From: Orobanche coerulescens
Taxonomy: Eukaryota > Streptophyta > Magnoliopsida > Lamiales > Orobanchaceae
Reading direction: 5' to 3'
NCBI GenBank assembly: GCA_033398695.1
Contig: CM065804.1
Span: forward strand, 51,367,501-51,431,500
Length of the DNA stretch: 64,000 nucleotides
In this document: piece by piece, positions 32,555 through 43,590 of the stretch
How the letters are laid out: every line of letters begins with the position of its first letter
How positions within the stretch are numbered: the first letter of the stretch is position 1
Notes under the pieces: model-generated
The model's input: the letters and a program-made list of their open reading frames with translations, nothing else
Database searches by the model: none
What the model was told of the DNA's origin: nothing
Program-made: the position numbers and the translations under genes

Positions 32555-34151
32555 ATGGATACTTCTATGATTAACAAAGTCCCTATGTTCTCTATTAACG
32601 AATTTGACGACTGGAGAATTAGAATGGAGGCTCATCTTGCAACAATGCACGAAGAGATGATTTTTGTTATACAGGATGGTCCCATCAAGATCATGAAGGT
32701 GAACACGGCCGCAAGGATTGAAGGCCAAGCCCATGCTTAAATGCTCGAGAAAGATCGCGAGCAATGGACCGCAGATGAAAGAAAGCGAGCAAACCTTGAC
32801 AACGTAGCTAAGAACACGTTATTTGTCACTCTTGAAAAAAGCACGTTCTCGAAGGTAAAGAGCTGCAAAACAACCAAAGAAATCTGGGATAAACTCAAGT
32901 TTATTTGTGAGAGAACTGAGCTCTCAAAAGAAAACAAGATTTCAAAATTGACTCAGCAATTTGAATCTTTTGAAATGAAACCAACTGAGACACTTGAGGA
33001 ACTTGACCTCAGATTCACTGGTATTGTTGGTGAACTTGAAGCGTTGGGCAAAATTTATACCAAAAAGGAGAAGAATTTAAAAATTTTCAGATCTCTCCCA
33101 GCCCGATGGGACATTAAGACCACAGCTATGCGTGTATCTTGTAATCTTAATGAAATATCTACTTTTGATCTCTTCTCTGACCTCAAAGCTTTTGAGTATG
33201 ATATTGACAGAAGAGAGAAAGCTGAAGAATCTCCTTCAAAAGTCACAGCTCTAGCCGCTGTATCGAACCATCGACACAGCATGCCTAGTTCGTCGAAGCC
33301 TAGTCACAAGAATGCTGACAGTGACGACGACATCCTGTCTCAAGATGAAATGGCGCTTCTCATACATAAATTCAAGAAGTTCATCAAACAGTCTGGAAAG
33401 ACTCCATACAGGCCCAAACCTGTCCACAAGGTAAGTACCGAAACATCATCTGGTGATGCTAACCTGTGTTATAATTACAGGAAACCAGGGCATTATGAAA
33501 ATAAATGTCCTCATCCCAAAGTCCAAAGATTGCCGGAGGCCGAGCAGCAAGAGAGAGATGAAAGAAGACGTGCTTGGAAAGACAAGCTCAAGGCCCTGAT
33601 TGGAGAATCAGAAGCCTCCCCCACACCATCCAAATCAGCAGAATGTCGTCAGGTGGTCACTGAAAGTGATTCATCTGACGATGAGTTCGATGATAAAGCA
33701 TATATGTGCTTTATGGCCAAAGACATTCCAGAAGGTGAAGACAGCGACGATGAGGTAAGTTCAAACTCAGCTATTCCGTCAAATGCATCTCATACTTTTG
33801 AAAACATGATGAATGAATTTAAAAACATTCAAAAGGCCCATGAGACACTAAAAACTGAGAATATACAGCTTCAATTAACTAATTTAGAGCTGAAAGATGA
33901 AAATGACTTCTTTGAAAATAAATTATGAAAATATGTCTCTTGATTGTGAAACCAGCAAGGTCGATTTTGAAAAACTCATGGAGAGCAATCGTCAACTTGC
34001 TCATGAACTAAGTGAGGCTAAAACTCACAACGAGAGCAAGACAAATGATTTGGTTCTACTTCAAGCCAAAATCACAACTCTCGAAGCGAAAGCGAACTTG
34101 AGACCACTCGAAATCGTTCGAAAAATCGTCCAAAAGAATGGAAGAAATTAG
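32555..34151 (+). pseudogene. gag of the Sirevirus
   Basis: The ATG at 32555 opens MDTSMINKVPMFSINEFDDW, a standard copia gag start. A TAA follows GQAHA at 32740, but the same frame region continues as KDREQWTADERKRANLDNVA, SCKTTKEIWDKLKFICE and MKPTETLEELDLRFTGIVGE. The zinc knuckle reads CYNYRKPGHYENKC: the second cysteine of CX2CX4HX4C is tyrosine (TAT for TGT), which should destroy metal binding. An acidic region and a coiled coil follow (KAHETLKTENIQLQLTNLEL), with another frame break near 33910. The gag is longer than in most copia elements, as in Sireviruses. It would form the particle and bind element RNA. Confidence 0.92.
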
Positions 34152-34861
34152 AGCCTTTGGGCAAAATGCTCATGATAAAAGTGGCTTAGAATACAGCTCA
34201 TGTTCAAACAAAGGGAAAACTAGTACAGTGTTCGTCAAGAGTGTGGAACACATTCCAGAATCGGAAGAAATCCCTAGTCCCGTGAAGTAACCTGCTGTAC
34301 CGAGAAAACCGAAGGCTGCTATTCTTCCCCCGCAATCCTATTCCAGACAGCGGAATCATAAGCCGTTCCAACCTGTGAGGCGCACTCAACAGCATGCTCC
34401 CAGAGCATATCAACAACGCCAACAACCGTTCAGAAGGAAGGCTGTATCCAACCACCAAAGGCCCGCACGGCAGTACTATCAGTACAGCACGCCGAGGTAT
34501 TGGATACAGGAGCCCCATTATCCCTCGAGACAGCAGATGCCGGTTTAGTATCAACAACAGCATTGGGAATCCAACTGGAGACCTAGAAGGCAAGCTGTTA
34601 GGCCTAAGAAAATGGCTCCACCTCCAAGACGGCACTCGTACTGGATTAATAATAATAACCCTGATTTTTTCATGAATAATAATTATCATGGTTATAACAA
34701 CTACGGATATGCCCCCCGTAGATATCACACCACTGTACCGAGTATGTCCTACAGTAAACCAATTGCTGCCAGGAAAACTTGGGTACCAAGAGGAACTAAC
34801 ATTCATGGACCCAAAAATCAAAGGAGACCTAAATCTACTTAATCTTTTTGTTACAGGACAT

Positions 34862-36221
34862 TCTAGAGGAGGATACCTGGTACTTTGATAGTGGATGCTC
34901 TTGACACATAACCGGAGATAGGAGCAAGCTATCAGATTTTGTAGAAGGTCGCGGTCCAAAAGTTCGCTTCGGTGATAAATCTAAAGGAAGAACAAGAGGA
35001 AAAGGAAACCTACTTGTCGGGAAATTCAAAGTCACCGATGTTGCATATGTTGAAGGCTTACAGTATAATCTACTTAGTATCAGCCAGTTCTGTGATAAAC
35101 AGTTCTATATAGATCGCTGTAGAGTCTAAAACATCCAAACCAAGGAAGTTGTGCTTACAGGAAGCAGATCAGGTAATATGTATATTGCTGACTGGAAGCC
35201 TATGAGCTCCTCAATTCCATGCTTTGTTGCCGAAGGCACTGCAGATCTTAGCTGGTTATGGCACAAGAGGATGTCTCACGTCAACTTCAAGACAATCAAC
35301 AAGCTCGCAAGATAGGGAATGGTTAGAGGTTTGCCAAATGTGTCATTCAAGAAGGACAGCGTCTGCGGACCATGTCAGAAAGGAAAGCAAATCAAGTCAA
35401 CCCTGAAGAGCAAATCCTACCTTTCAACCTAAAGAGTGTTGGAAATGCTACACATGGATCTCTACGGTCCTGTAGACCCAGTAAGTTTGGGAGGTAAGAA
35501 ATACTGCATGGTTGTTGTTGATGATTATTCCAGGTATGCTTGGACGATCTTTCTTAGCAAGAAGAAGGAAACAACATCAAAGCTGCCCGAGCTCCTGAGA
35601 AAGTTGAAAAATGAAAAGGCATCGAGTATCGTGTGCATTCGTTCCAATAGAGGTACAGAATTTACTAACCGCTTTATAGAGCAATACTGTTCGGAGAATG
35701 GAATACAGCACGAATACTCAGCTGCCTGTACACCTCAACAAAATGGTGTTGCCGAGCGAAAGAATAAGACGTTGAAAGAAGCAACAAGGACAATGATTGC
35801 CGCAAGCAGATTGCCACAGCGTTTCTGGGGTGAAGCAACCATTACAGCATGCTACACTCAAAACCGCTGTATCATCAACAAGCACCACAACAAAACAGCA
35901 TATGAGGTATGGAACAACAAAACTCTGTTAGTTTCGTATTTCCACATTTTTGGATGCAGGTGTTATGTATTGAATAATGGGAAAGACCAACTTAGAACCT
36001 TTGATGAGAAATCAAATGAAGGAATATTCGTAGGATACTCCTCCGTCAGCAAAGCTTTCAGAATCTTTAATAAAAGGAAGCTGACGATCGAGGAATCAGT
36101 TCATGTAGTGTTTGACGAACCACACCTTGACCCTACAGGAGTAGATGATATCACTCAGAACATTCACCATCTATCTATCTTGGATCCTCCAACTCCCATA
36201 GAACCTGTAGTTGATTTATAA
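34862..36221 (+). pseudogene. Protease and integrase of the Sirevirus
   Basis: The protease active site is WYFDSGCS, directly followed by a TGA codon. A FGDKSKGRTRGKGNL stretch and LQYNLLSISQFCD follow, both typical of copia. The pre-integrase zinc region is WLWHKRMSHVNFKTINKLAR with CGPCQKGK, interrupted by TAG. The integrase core has the first aspartate in MLHMDLYGPVDPVS, VVVDDYSRYAWTIFL, the second site in IRSNRGTEFTN and the glutamate in QQNGVAERKNKTLKEA. The second catalytic aspartate is replaced by asparagine (AAT for GAT). The C-terminal part includes FHIFGCRCYVLN and FDEKSNEGIFVGYS. Even without the stops the strand-transfer activity would be lost. Confidence 0.93.
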
Positions 36222-36248
36222 ATCAACCCCGCAGCTGTAAGAATCGAT

Positions 36249-38077
36249 GTGGATGAAGCCGACGCTATACAAGCTGAAGCTGTATCCACAGAATCTTTCG
36301 ATACAGTACGGGATCCTGAATTAGAACCCGACCGAAGATGGTTGAGAGATCACCCTCAAGAGCTGATCATTGGAAACATAAATGCTGGTGTTTCTACTCG
36401 TAGGAGAAAAGAGAGTACACAAGGAAATGTACTTTGTGCACAAGAAGAATCTGATGCTGAGATATCACAGTTTCCTGAATGGAAATCTCAATCCGAGCTT
36501 AGAAGACTCAATATGTGCACTATTGCTGTATTCTTAGCCCAGTCCGAACCTGTTTCGACCATAGACGCTCTTAATAATTCTCATTGGATAACATCTATGG
36601 AAGAAGAGCTTAACGGTTTCGAAAGAAACAATGTATGGTATCTTGTACCCAGACCATCACACTAATCGGTTATAGGAACCAAATGGGTATTTCGAAACAA
36701 AAAGGATCGAAATGGACTTATCATAAGGAACAAATCCAGACTAGTCGCACAAGGCTATAGTCAGGAAGAAGGCATAGACTATGATGAAACCTTCGCCCCT
36801 GTAGCGAGACTAGAAGCCATCAGGATATTTCTTGCCTTTCCCGCCCATAAAAGTTTTATTGTATACCAAATGGACGTCAAAAGTTCTTTCCTGAATGGAG
36901 ATCTTGCAGAAGAAGTTTATGTTGAACAACCACCAGGGTTTGCCAACACAGACGGTATCGATCTAGTTTACAGGCTAAGGAAAGCGCTGTATGGACTTAA
37001 ACAAGCCCCTAGAGCCTGGTACGAAACCCTGTCCCAGTATCTAACCAACAACGGATTTGAGAAAGGCGCTGTGGACAAGACCCAGTTCAAGATACAGGAA
37101 GGTGATGGCCTTCTTATGGTACAAATCTATGTGGATGATATTATTTTTGGTTCAACTAACCTTGCTCTATGTCAAAGGTTCTCTCATCTCATGCAAAGTA
37201 AATTTGAAATGAGTATGATGGGGGAACTTAGTTATTTTCTAGGTTTGCAGGTAAACCAGATGCCTACAGGTATTTTCTTCAACCAAAAAAATACAGCAAG
37301 GAGCTTCTCAACAAATTTGGAATGAACACTTCCAAATCCTCGCCAACCTCCATGACCACTTCCGTGCAAATTAGTGCTGATGAAGCCGGAAAGCCGTTTG
37401 ACCAATCACTCTACAGAAAGCTCATTGGTTCGCTCCTGTACCTAACGGCTAGCAGGCCCGATATCCAGTTTGCTGTTGGAGTGTGTGCAAGATATCAAGT
37501 TGCACCTAAGGAATCACACTTCAATACAGCTAAACAAATCCTGAAGTACGTTAAAGGAACAGTCGATGCAGGACTTTGGTATCCTAAGGAAGGCGGATTC
37601 GATTTAGTTGGATACAGCGACTCGGATCTCGGAGGCTGTAAGCTAGATAGGAAGAGTACAAGTGGAACTTGTCACTTTCTTGGACCTAGACTCGTTTCTT
37701 GGTTCAGTAAGAAGAAATTGGCTAATTCTCTTTCCACGGCTGAATCAGAGTACTATGCTGCTGGTAGTTGCTATATGCAGATCCTTTGGATGCAGCAACA
37801 GTTGTCAGACTATGGAATCGATGCCAGAGAGACTCCAATCATGTGTGATAGCACGAGTGCAATTGCAATCACGCACAATCCTGTCCTGCACTCGCGCACT
37901 AAGCATATCAACATGAAGCATCACTTCATAAGGAATCATGTCGAGAACAAGGATGTTCGCCTTGAAAAAGTTCATACAGACGTTCAGCTGGCCGACATCT
38001 TCACCAAGCCGCTCGACACAGCAAGATTCAACATGCTCAGACAAGAATTGGGAATGCTACAGCCAGACTCCCTGTAA
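36249..38077 (+). pseudogene. Reverse transcriptase and RNase H of the Sirevirus
   Basis: Reverse transcriptase blocks: ALNNSHWITSMEEELNGFER, NNVWYLVPRP, a stop, then [62 protein letters not shown] and the catalytic [13 protein letters not shown] frame change near 37322 leads into SLYRKLIGSLLYLTASRPDI. RNase H has GYSDSDLGGCKLDRKSTSGT, SLSTAESEYYAAGSC, CDSTSAIAITHNPVLHSRTK and the standard ending VQLADIFTKPLDTARF. The catalytic aspartates of both domains appear intact. Only a stop at 36663 and a shift near 37322 break the frame. Confidence 0.94.
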
Positions 38078-38105
38078 GTAAATTACTGTTTTTACTCAAC
38101 AAATT

Positions 38106-38335
38106 GAGGGGGAACGCTGTAAGACCCAAGAATACAGTATCCAACGTTAATTATTTGTACACTCAGAATCGTCAATATAGCACTGTAGCGAGCGAACACA
38201 TATGAATCCTACAGCTGACGTGTGCAATAATTAAGGGGGAATACTGTAGGACCCATGAATACAGCATTAATCCTTAAGTTGCTGTAAGGAATTTAAAACC
38301 TATATGTACCTTTTTAAGGGGGAACGTTGTATCGA
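38106..38335 (+). repeat. Three polypurine-tract-like repeats after pol of the Sirevirus
   Basis: GAGGGGGAACGCTGTAAGAC at 38106, AAGGGGGAATACTGTAGGAC at 38233 and AAGGGGGAACGTTGTATCG at 38316. The first two are followed by CCA(A/T)GAATACAG. Multiple purine tracts after pol are a described mark of Sireviruses. They resemble the true tract (AAAAAGGGGGAAAT) at the right LTR. Confidence 0.85.
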
Positions 38336-38711
38336 CGCGGAAACAGCACATACTATAGGATTTCGATTCAGTATATATATAATATCATATTATTTCTTTT
38401 TAAAATGATTTTTGTCCACGTGCTCTGTTTTTATGTCAAACATCATGTACATTAAATGCCTTACACGACATCTGGACAACTGAATCTCAAAAGCCGCGAT
38501 GTTTTAAATTGTTTATTGTTTCAAAACCGCCGTTTTAGGCATTTACGGTGACACAAATGTCAGAAATGGGACCCGCTCATTTTTTAAACATTTTAATGGA
38601 TTAGCGTACCAGTTACACTCAATCCATCTTAACAGTTGATTTCAAAAACCGGTTCCCATCCCTTAAAATCTGACCATTCGTACTCTGCAAAACCCTATTT
38701 CGCCGCCCAAC

Positions 38712-38718
38712 TATAAAA
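38712..38718 (+). promoter_or_regulatory. Possible internal TATA box before the env-like frame
   Basis: TATAAAA in CCCAACTATAAAAGGACTG, 128 bp upstream of the likely ATG at 38847. The preceding sequence (CAAAACCCTATTTCGCC) looks like an ordinary plant promoter and leader. This suggests the env-like frame is transcribed on its own; sequence alone cannot show use. Confidence 0.5.
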
Positions 38719-38846
38719 GGACTGAATATGCCATTAGAGACTCTTTACGCTTTATGCAAATTCAAGAGTTCTCAAGCAAAAATAGCCTACATACTTTTCT
38801 GCATATTTCGATTATTTTATTGCACTTTTTCTTAAGTAATCATCAA

Positions 38847-41800
38847 ATGGCTGGACAAACCTCTTCTCCTGCTCTGAAGAAAACTGCTAACATCATTGAT
38901 GGCCGGATATTTTCAAGATCTGTTATCATTGAGCGCATTCTGTCTGAAACCAACGACGCAGAACCCATGGAGTACATCATAACTCGACTTCGTCAACAAG
39001 GCCTTTATCGCTTTGGAAGTCAGACTGCTGATAAGTACGATGCACATCTGGTTGAGGAATTTTACCTCAACGCCGCCGTACGCTTTCTGTCATTGGCCCA
39101 AGGAGGTCATGTTGCCGACATCACCGCTACAATCCAGGGAGTTGAGATCTGTATTGATAACGATCTGCTCCAGAACATCTACAGGCTACCCGCTGATGGC
39201 CTGACTATGGATCAACTTGAGACATTCGGGTCTCAAGAGCTGATCACTAAATTTTATGGACTGTTCACAGGATCCAAAGTTGTTGACATGGTTCAGACTA
39301 CATGTCACAAGAAAAGTTTTTGTCTCCCATATGTATATCTTCATGATTTTTGCTGCAGGATAATTGAGAATCGAACCGGTGCGTTCGAAATGTGTACCAA
39401 CCTGAGGTTCAGGATGATGGTGGCTATTCTGACCTGTGAAAAGGTCAATTGGTGCCAAATAATCCTGAAACGCCTGCAAGAGGAGGTGTGCAAACCGGCC
39501 ACCCAGAAGAGATCTTTTGGTTTGATGTTAAACCATATCCTGACGAAATGCGGATTGTCGCAATCCGCCGATGCTAAGAAGAATAACCCCAGGATATACC
39601 TAGGAGGCGTCAAGCCTACTGCGTATAATCAAACCACGATGGTCTGCAACCATCCAAAAACTGGAAGTATGCCAATTTCCGCAGATCCACGAGATGAATC
39701 CTTGAAGTTCCAGGAAGTGGAATCTTCAAAGAAGAGAAAGAGATCTCATAGCAAGAAACCCACTGCTGGTGAGAAGCCCAAGAAGAGACTTAGGAGGCTT
39801 TCGAAAGTCAAAACTGCCAAGCCCTCTGAAGAAGTCTCCCCCGTGGCTCAACCCACTCATGAAGAACCCCAGGGCCCAACCCCTGTGGAAGAGGTGTCCC
39901 CTACTGTATCGACAGTAGATCCTGAGCCTTTGGCGGCTAGGACGGATAATGAGACATCTGCCGACGAACAAGACTTTAGCGAGTCGGCTGCCCATTTGGA
40001 GCCAACAGCTACTTCTCCTCTGCGGGATCCCACACCCGTACAGGATCCATCTTCCTTCAGGGCACCATCCCCTGTAAGGAGTCCCACTTCCATACAGGAT
40101 CCCATACCTGTACAGGAATCCCTCGCGACAGCGTCTCCAGATGTTGTACGTAGTCCCTCCCCCGACTCCATCATTCATAAGACCCTTCTTTCTGTTCAAA
40201 TTGAACACGCTTACGAAAGATTTCTCACATGGAAAGGCTACAGGCTAGATCCGTACGAAACATTGTACAACTGGAGCGATTGGAGCCAAGAAGAAAGATT
40301 TGTCTCAGAAGTGACGGACTCAATGGAGATTGAAGCCCTGATCCGATGGGAAAATGCCTTCTGCAAGGAGCTGATTGAAAGCCATCTGTTGCAGAAATCT
40401 GACGCTAGAAGGAAAGGAAAGGACAAGTCAGAGGACTCTCCCGCAAATCCAAAAGACGATGACCATGACTCAGACGACGACGATGATGCTTTTCAAGCTG
40501 GTCTGAGGATGAGTCGTGAAGAGGCTGAAGCTAGAGACGCCTCTCCACCCAAAGGCGACGAAGGGCCATCAACCCAGAACAATCCCCCTTCGCCACAGCA
40601 TGAGAACATTCCCGACGAAGAGGAATCAGTCCCTCCAGTCAGAAAATTGAAGCAATTTTGGAACAGGCACCTGAGCCTGCTGCCACCGAAGAAGTACCTG
40701 AAAGACAACAGGAGGATTCAGTCCCTCCTGTATCCATGTCTACTGAAGAAAATTCGCAACACGAAGCCACTCAACCCCCTGTCGCCGAACCAGAACCAGC
40801 TCCTCCCGCCCCTTCAACCGTGGAATCCGAGGACGGTATTGAACCTGAGGATGTCCAACTTACTTCACGCCCAACCGTGAACGTAAGGAGGTTGAACAGC
40901 TCTGAAGACTTTGCTCAACCAGATTCTCCAATTTCTGCCGCTAGGAAAGAGCGCCTGCGCGCACTTGGTCTTCAAACTGTATTCATCCAGGATGCAGTAA
41001 ATGCTCTGTCTTCCATTGAGAAAGCATTAAATTGGATGCATACTTCTGCTGTGGAGGAAATGACCACTCTACAACATGAAGTATCTCGTGTTGTCGAGGC
41101 ATTCATTCTTCTGCCAGAAGTTTTCAAGCAAGCTTTGAAAATCATGGAAGACAAGCAGGAGCAACTTCTGAAGGAAGAAGCAACAAAAACACGAATAGCT
41201 GAAGCCAAGACCGTATGTGCTATGATTGAAAATAGCTCTCAATGGCGCGCCCACAACAAATGCATCAAGGATATATCGCAAATGCTTTCCTCCCTTGTGG
41301 AAAGAATGTCTAACATAGAGACGAAACAGGATGCTGCATTAGAGATCCTAGAACGTCTTGATGAAGCCAAAAAGGGGGAAGAGGCAAGAGAAGATGCTAG
41401 GAGAATCAGGCTACAGCAAGAAAGGGAATTCGAGGCCGCTCAAGACAGCATCACTTCCGAGTTAAACAGGCTAGCCCCTTCATCCCAAAGTTTTAGGATT
41501 TCAGGCTCCCGACCTGAATTTCATGATCCAAATGTCCCGTGGCAAACTCTTATCCAGAGACCTTCTGAAATTCGTCTGCCGACCAACCGCAACCCTACTG
41601 CCGATGAAGTGAAGCAATGGAGGGAAAACGAACTGATGAGATACTTCGCGAAACTCGTCAGGGAATCCGCCATCTTCAAGAGCTATAAGACTTTAGCGGA
41701 GGCCGTAGAGAAATTAACGAAGATGCTAGAAGATGGAAAACTCCCTCTCCAGCTTGATATGAAGAGCAAACACAGAAGAGGAGATCGGATCAACCATCCA

Positions 41801-41950
41801 GAAGACTGGATTCTTGCCTTTGATCGATCCTATGAAGGAAGAGCTATATACCAGGATCGAGGCAACGATTCCCTACAGAACTGGTGGCGTGGTACCGAGA
41901 ATGATCCAGGGAGAAAGCTGTGGAGACATGCAGATCACTATAGGAGCTGA
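38847..41950 (+). pseudogene. Env-like ORF of the Sirevirus (one frameshift)
   Basis: Likely start ATG 38847 (MAGQTSSPALKKTANIIDGR); the open frame reaches further upstream, but that part looks like leader. Residues about 40-290 (HLVEEFYLNAAVRFLSLAQG, VEICIDNDLLQNIYRLPADG and on) resemble the plant transposon protein domain found in many retrotransposons (PF20167-like; recognised by eye). A lysine-arginine-rich stretch follows (SSKKRKRSHSKKPTAGEKPK), probably a nuclear signal, then a long proline-serine-acidic region with repeated PV(Q/R)(D/S)P units. Near 40600-40660 the frame shifts and resumes as LEQAPEPAATEEVPERQQED, ending in a coiled coil and a charged tail at 41950. I see no convincing transmembrane segment in the body, so calling it an envelope protein would be unsafe. 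Confidence 0.8.
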
Positions 41951-42425
41951 AATCCTTGTATATTATTTTTCATCTTTGTAATTTTTCCTTCGAAACAACA
42001 AACCATGTACTCAATTTATTTTGAATATCAATAAAAGTGTTTGTTTGTCTTGAAAGATTACAACTCGTAATCTACTGTGTTGATGTATGATTACTTAAAT
42101 TGTTTGATAAACAAACTCAAGTTAGGTAACTTGATTGAAAATAAAGCTGTACGAACTAGTCTACGAACAGTTCACGATTTCAGTTGTAAGATTAGAATAC
42201 TTTGTAAGATTGTGCCTGTGCGCCAATCATAAGCTTAAGTTGTAAAAATCCTTAACTGTATCGAACTCGCCTGCGAGCAGTTCATCATTTAGACTAAGAC
42301 AAACCTTTTGACGAAAGACCAATAAATCTGCCAGAAGACATCAAAAGAAGATCGCTTCATGAAGAAGGTTTTGGCATCATCAAGAAGACTTGAAAAGTTA
42401 AGAAAGTAAGTCTTGGCAAATTGTC
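41951..42425. other. 3' untranslated DNA of the Sirevirus
   Basis: AT-rich non-coding DNA between the env-like stop and the polypurine tract. It includes AATAAA-type poly-A signals (for example near 42032). No gene seen. Confidence 0.6.
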
Positions 42426-42439
42426 AAAAAGGGGGAAAT
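42426..42439 (+). other. Polypurine tract of the Sirevirus
   Basis: AAAAAGGGGGAAAT directly before the TGTTGGG start of the right LTR. Confidence 0.92.
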
Positions 42440-43585
42440 TGTTGGGAAAACAAAGAACCCTGTATCGAAACAGCCGGGATATCCAATCCCTGTATCGAAC
42501 GGTATTTGATAAAGAGGTTTTGACATATATGGCAATCCGCATACAGTTAAGGAAACTGTATCGAAGCATTGAGGCATTATCCTGTATCGAAGACCTACCT
42601 CGAATCAGCATATTGTGAAGCCCTTCAGTACAGCAAGAAGTCTTATAAAAGACCAAGTATGGAAACTGTCTCGAAACTCAAATACAGTTATCTTCCATAC
42701 ATCTCACAACAGGACAAAGAAGGAATCTCGAGAAGTCAAGTCCCGTTGAATAAAGAAGTATTTAAATACTCAAGGATAAAGTATTTAAATACTGTCAGTC
42801 AACAGATCTTCAAATCCCGCTAAATCCGGATCGTGTTATAATCCCGTTGGAAAGGAATCTCATTCAAACGGATACATCTCAACGGATATATAGTTGAAAG
42901 ACTATATATATCACATCAAGATGCTGAAGATCAGTTACCCAAGCTATCGAAATTATTATCAGAGCAAAACATATCTCCAAAGCTTACTGCAACTCAGATT
43001 AAAAGAGATATACAGTGCTCATCATTCTAAACAACACTTCATCAGCTGAAAGCTCTTAAAGTCAAAGTTGTTGTTCACCATCTGTTCTATACTTTGAACA
43101 AACAGCCCTGTGTGGACTGAACAATCTGTGCTTCTCCGGAACTGTGTGTGAAGGATTTGCATTGAAGAAGACGAAGCTTGAATCGCGGTGTGAAGAAGCA
43201 AGTCAAAGCATTAGCTCAAAACCAACTGTGTGAACGGTTTAAGCTAAGATCTTTATATCAATCTGTGAACGATATATTGATTGTGTGTTGTTATAATTAC
43301 GTAGTTGTGTACGTAGTAATTATAATAAACTTTTTACTCCTGTGTGGAGGACCAGTGGACGTAGAGGGGTTTACCTCGAACCACTTTAATTACTGTGTTA
43401 TTTACATTCAGCTTTTACTGTTTTAATTACTGTGATCAATTAAGTATACTCTATACATTTAGTTGTCAGATCCACAAAGAACTCATCAGATCCAAGACTT
43501 CCGCTATGCACTCAGATTTAAAATCCATACAGTTTGTTGTTTAAACTATTTCCCAAACTGTATCCAGTATACTTAGTGGCCAACA
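42440..43585 (+). repeat. 3' LTR of the Sirevirus
   Basis: 1146 bp, same ends as the left LTR. Differences cluster at 43170-43270 and 43460-43510, mostly around CAG/CTG words. It is followed by the target duplication GGTTG and then by element D. Confidence 0.95.
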
Positions 43586-43590
43586 GGTTG

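Larger units (their letters stand above)
31296..43585 (+). mobile_element. Ty1/copia Sirevirus-type element, 12.3 kb
   Basis: Complete from LTR to LTR, with the perfect target duplication GGTTG (31291-31295 and 43586-43590). It lies within element D: flanking D sequence matches E across the site. The order is LTR, primer site, gag, protease, integrase, reverse transcriptase, RNase H, repeated purine tracts, env-like frame, polypurine tract, LTR. Integrase before RT defines copia. The size, the long gag, the multiple purine tracts after pol and the env-like frame match the Sirevirus lineage. The frames have stops and substitutions at key residues, so the copy looks inactive. The LTRs are very similar, indicating a fairly recent insertion. 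Confidence 0.95.

Noticed and set aside
38754..38846. Hydrophobic N terminus of the env-like frame as a signal peptide
   Set aside because: The ATG at 38847 (MAGQTSS) is the more natural start and the upstream 31 codons look like AT-rich leader; I would not claim secretion from it.
40658..41950. A separate gene after the env-like frame
   Set aside because: Its start is not ATG and it continues the same protein in a shifted frame, so I treat it as the C-terminal half of one broken gene.
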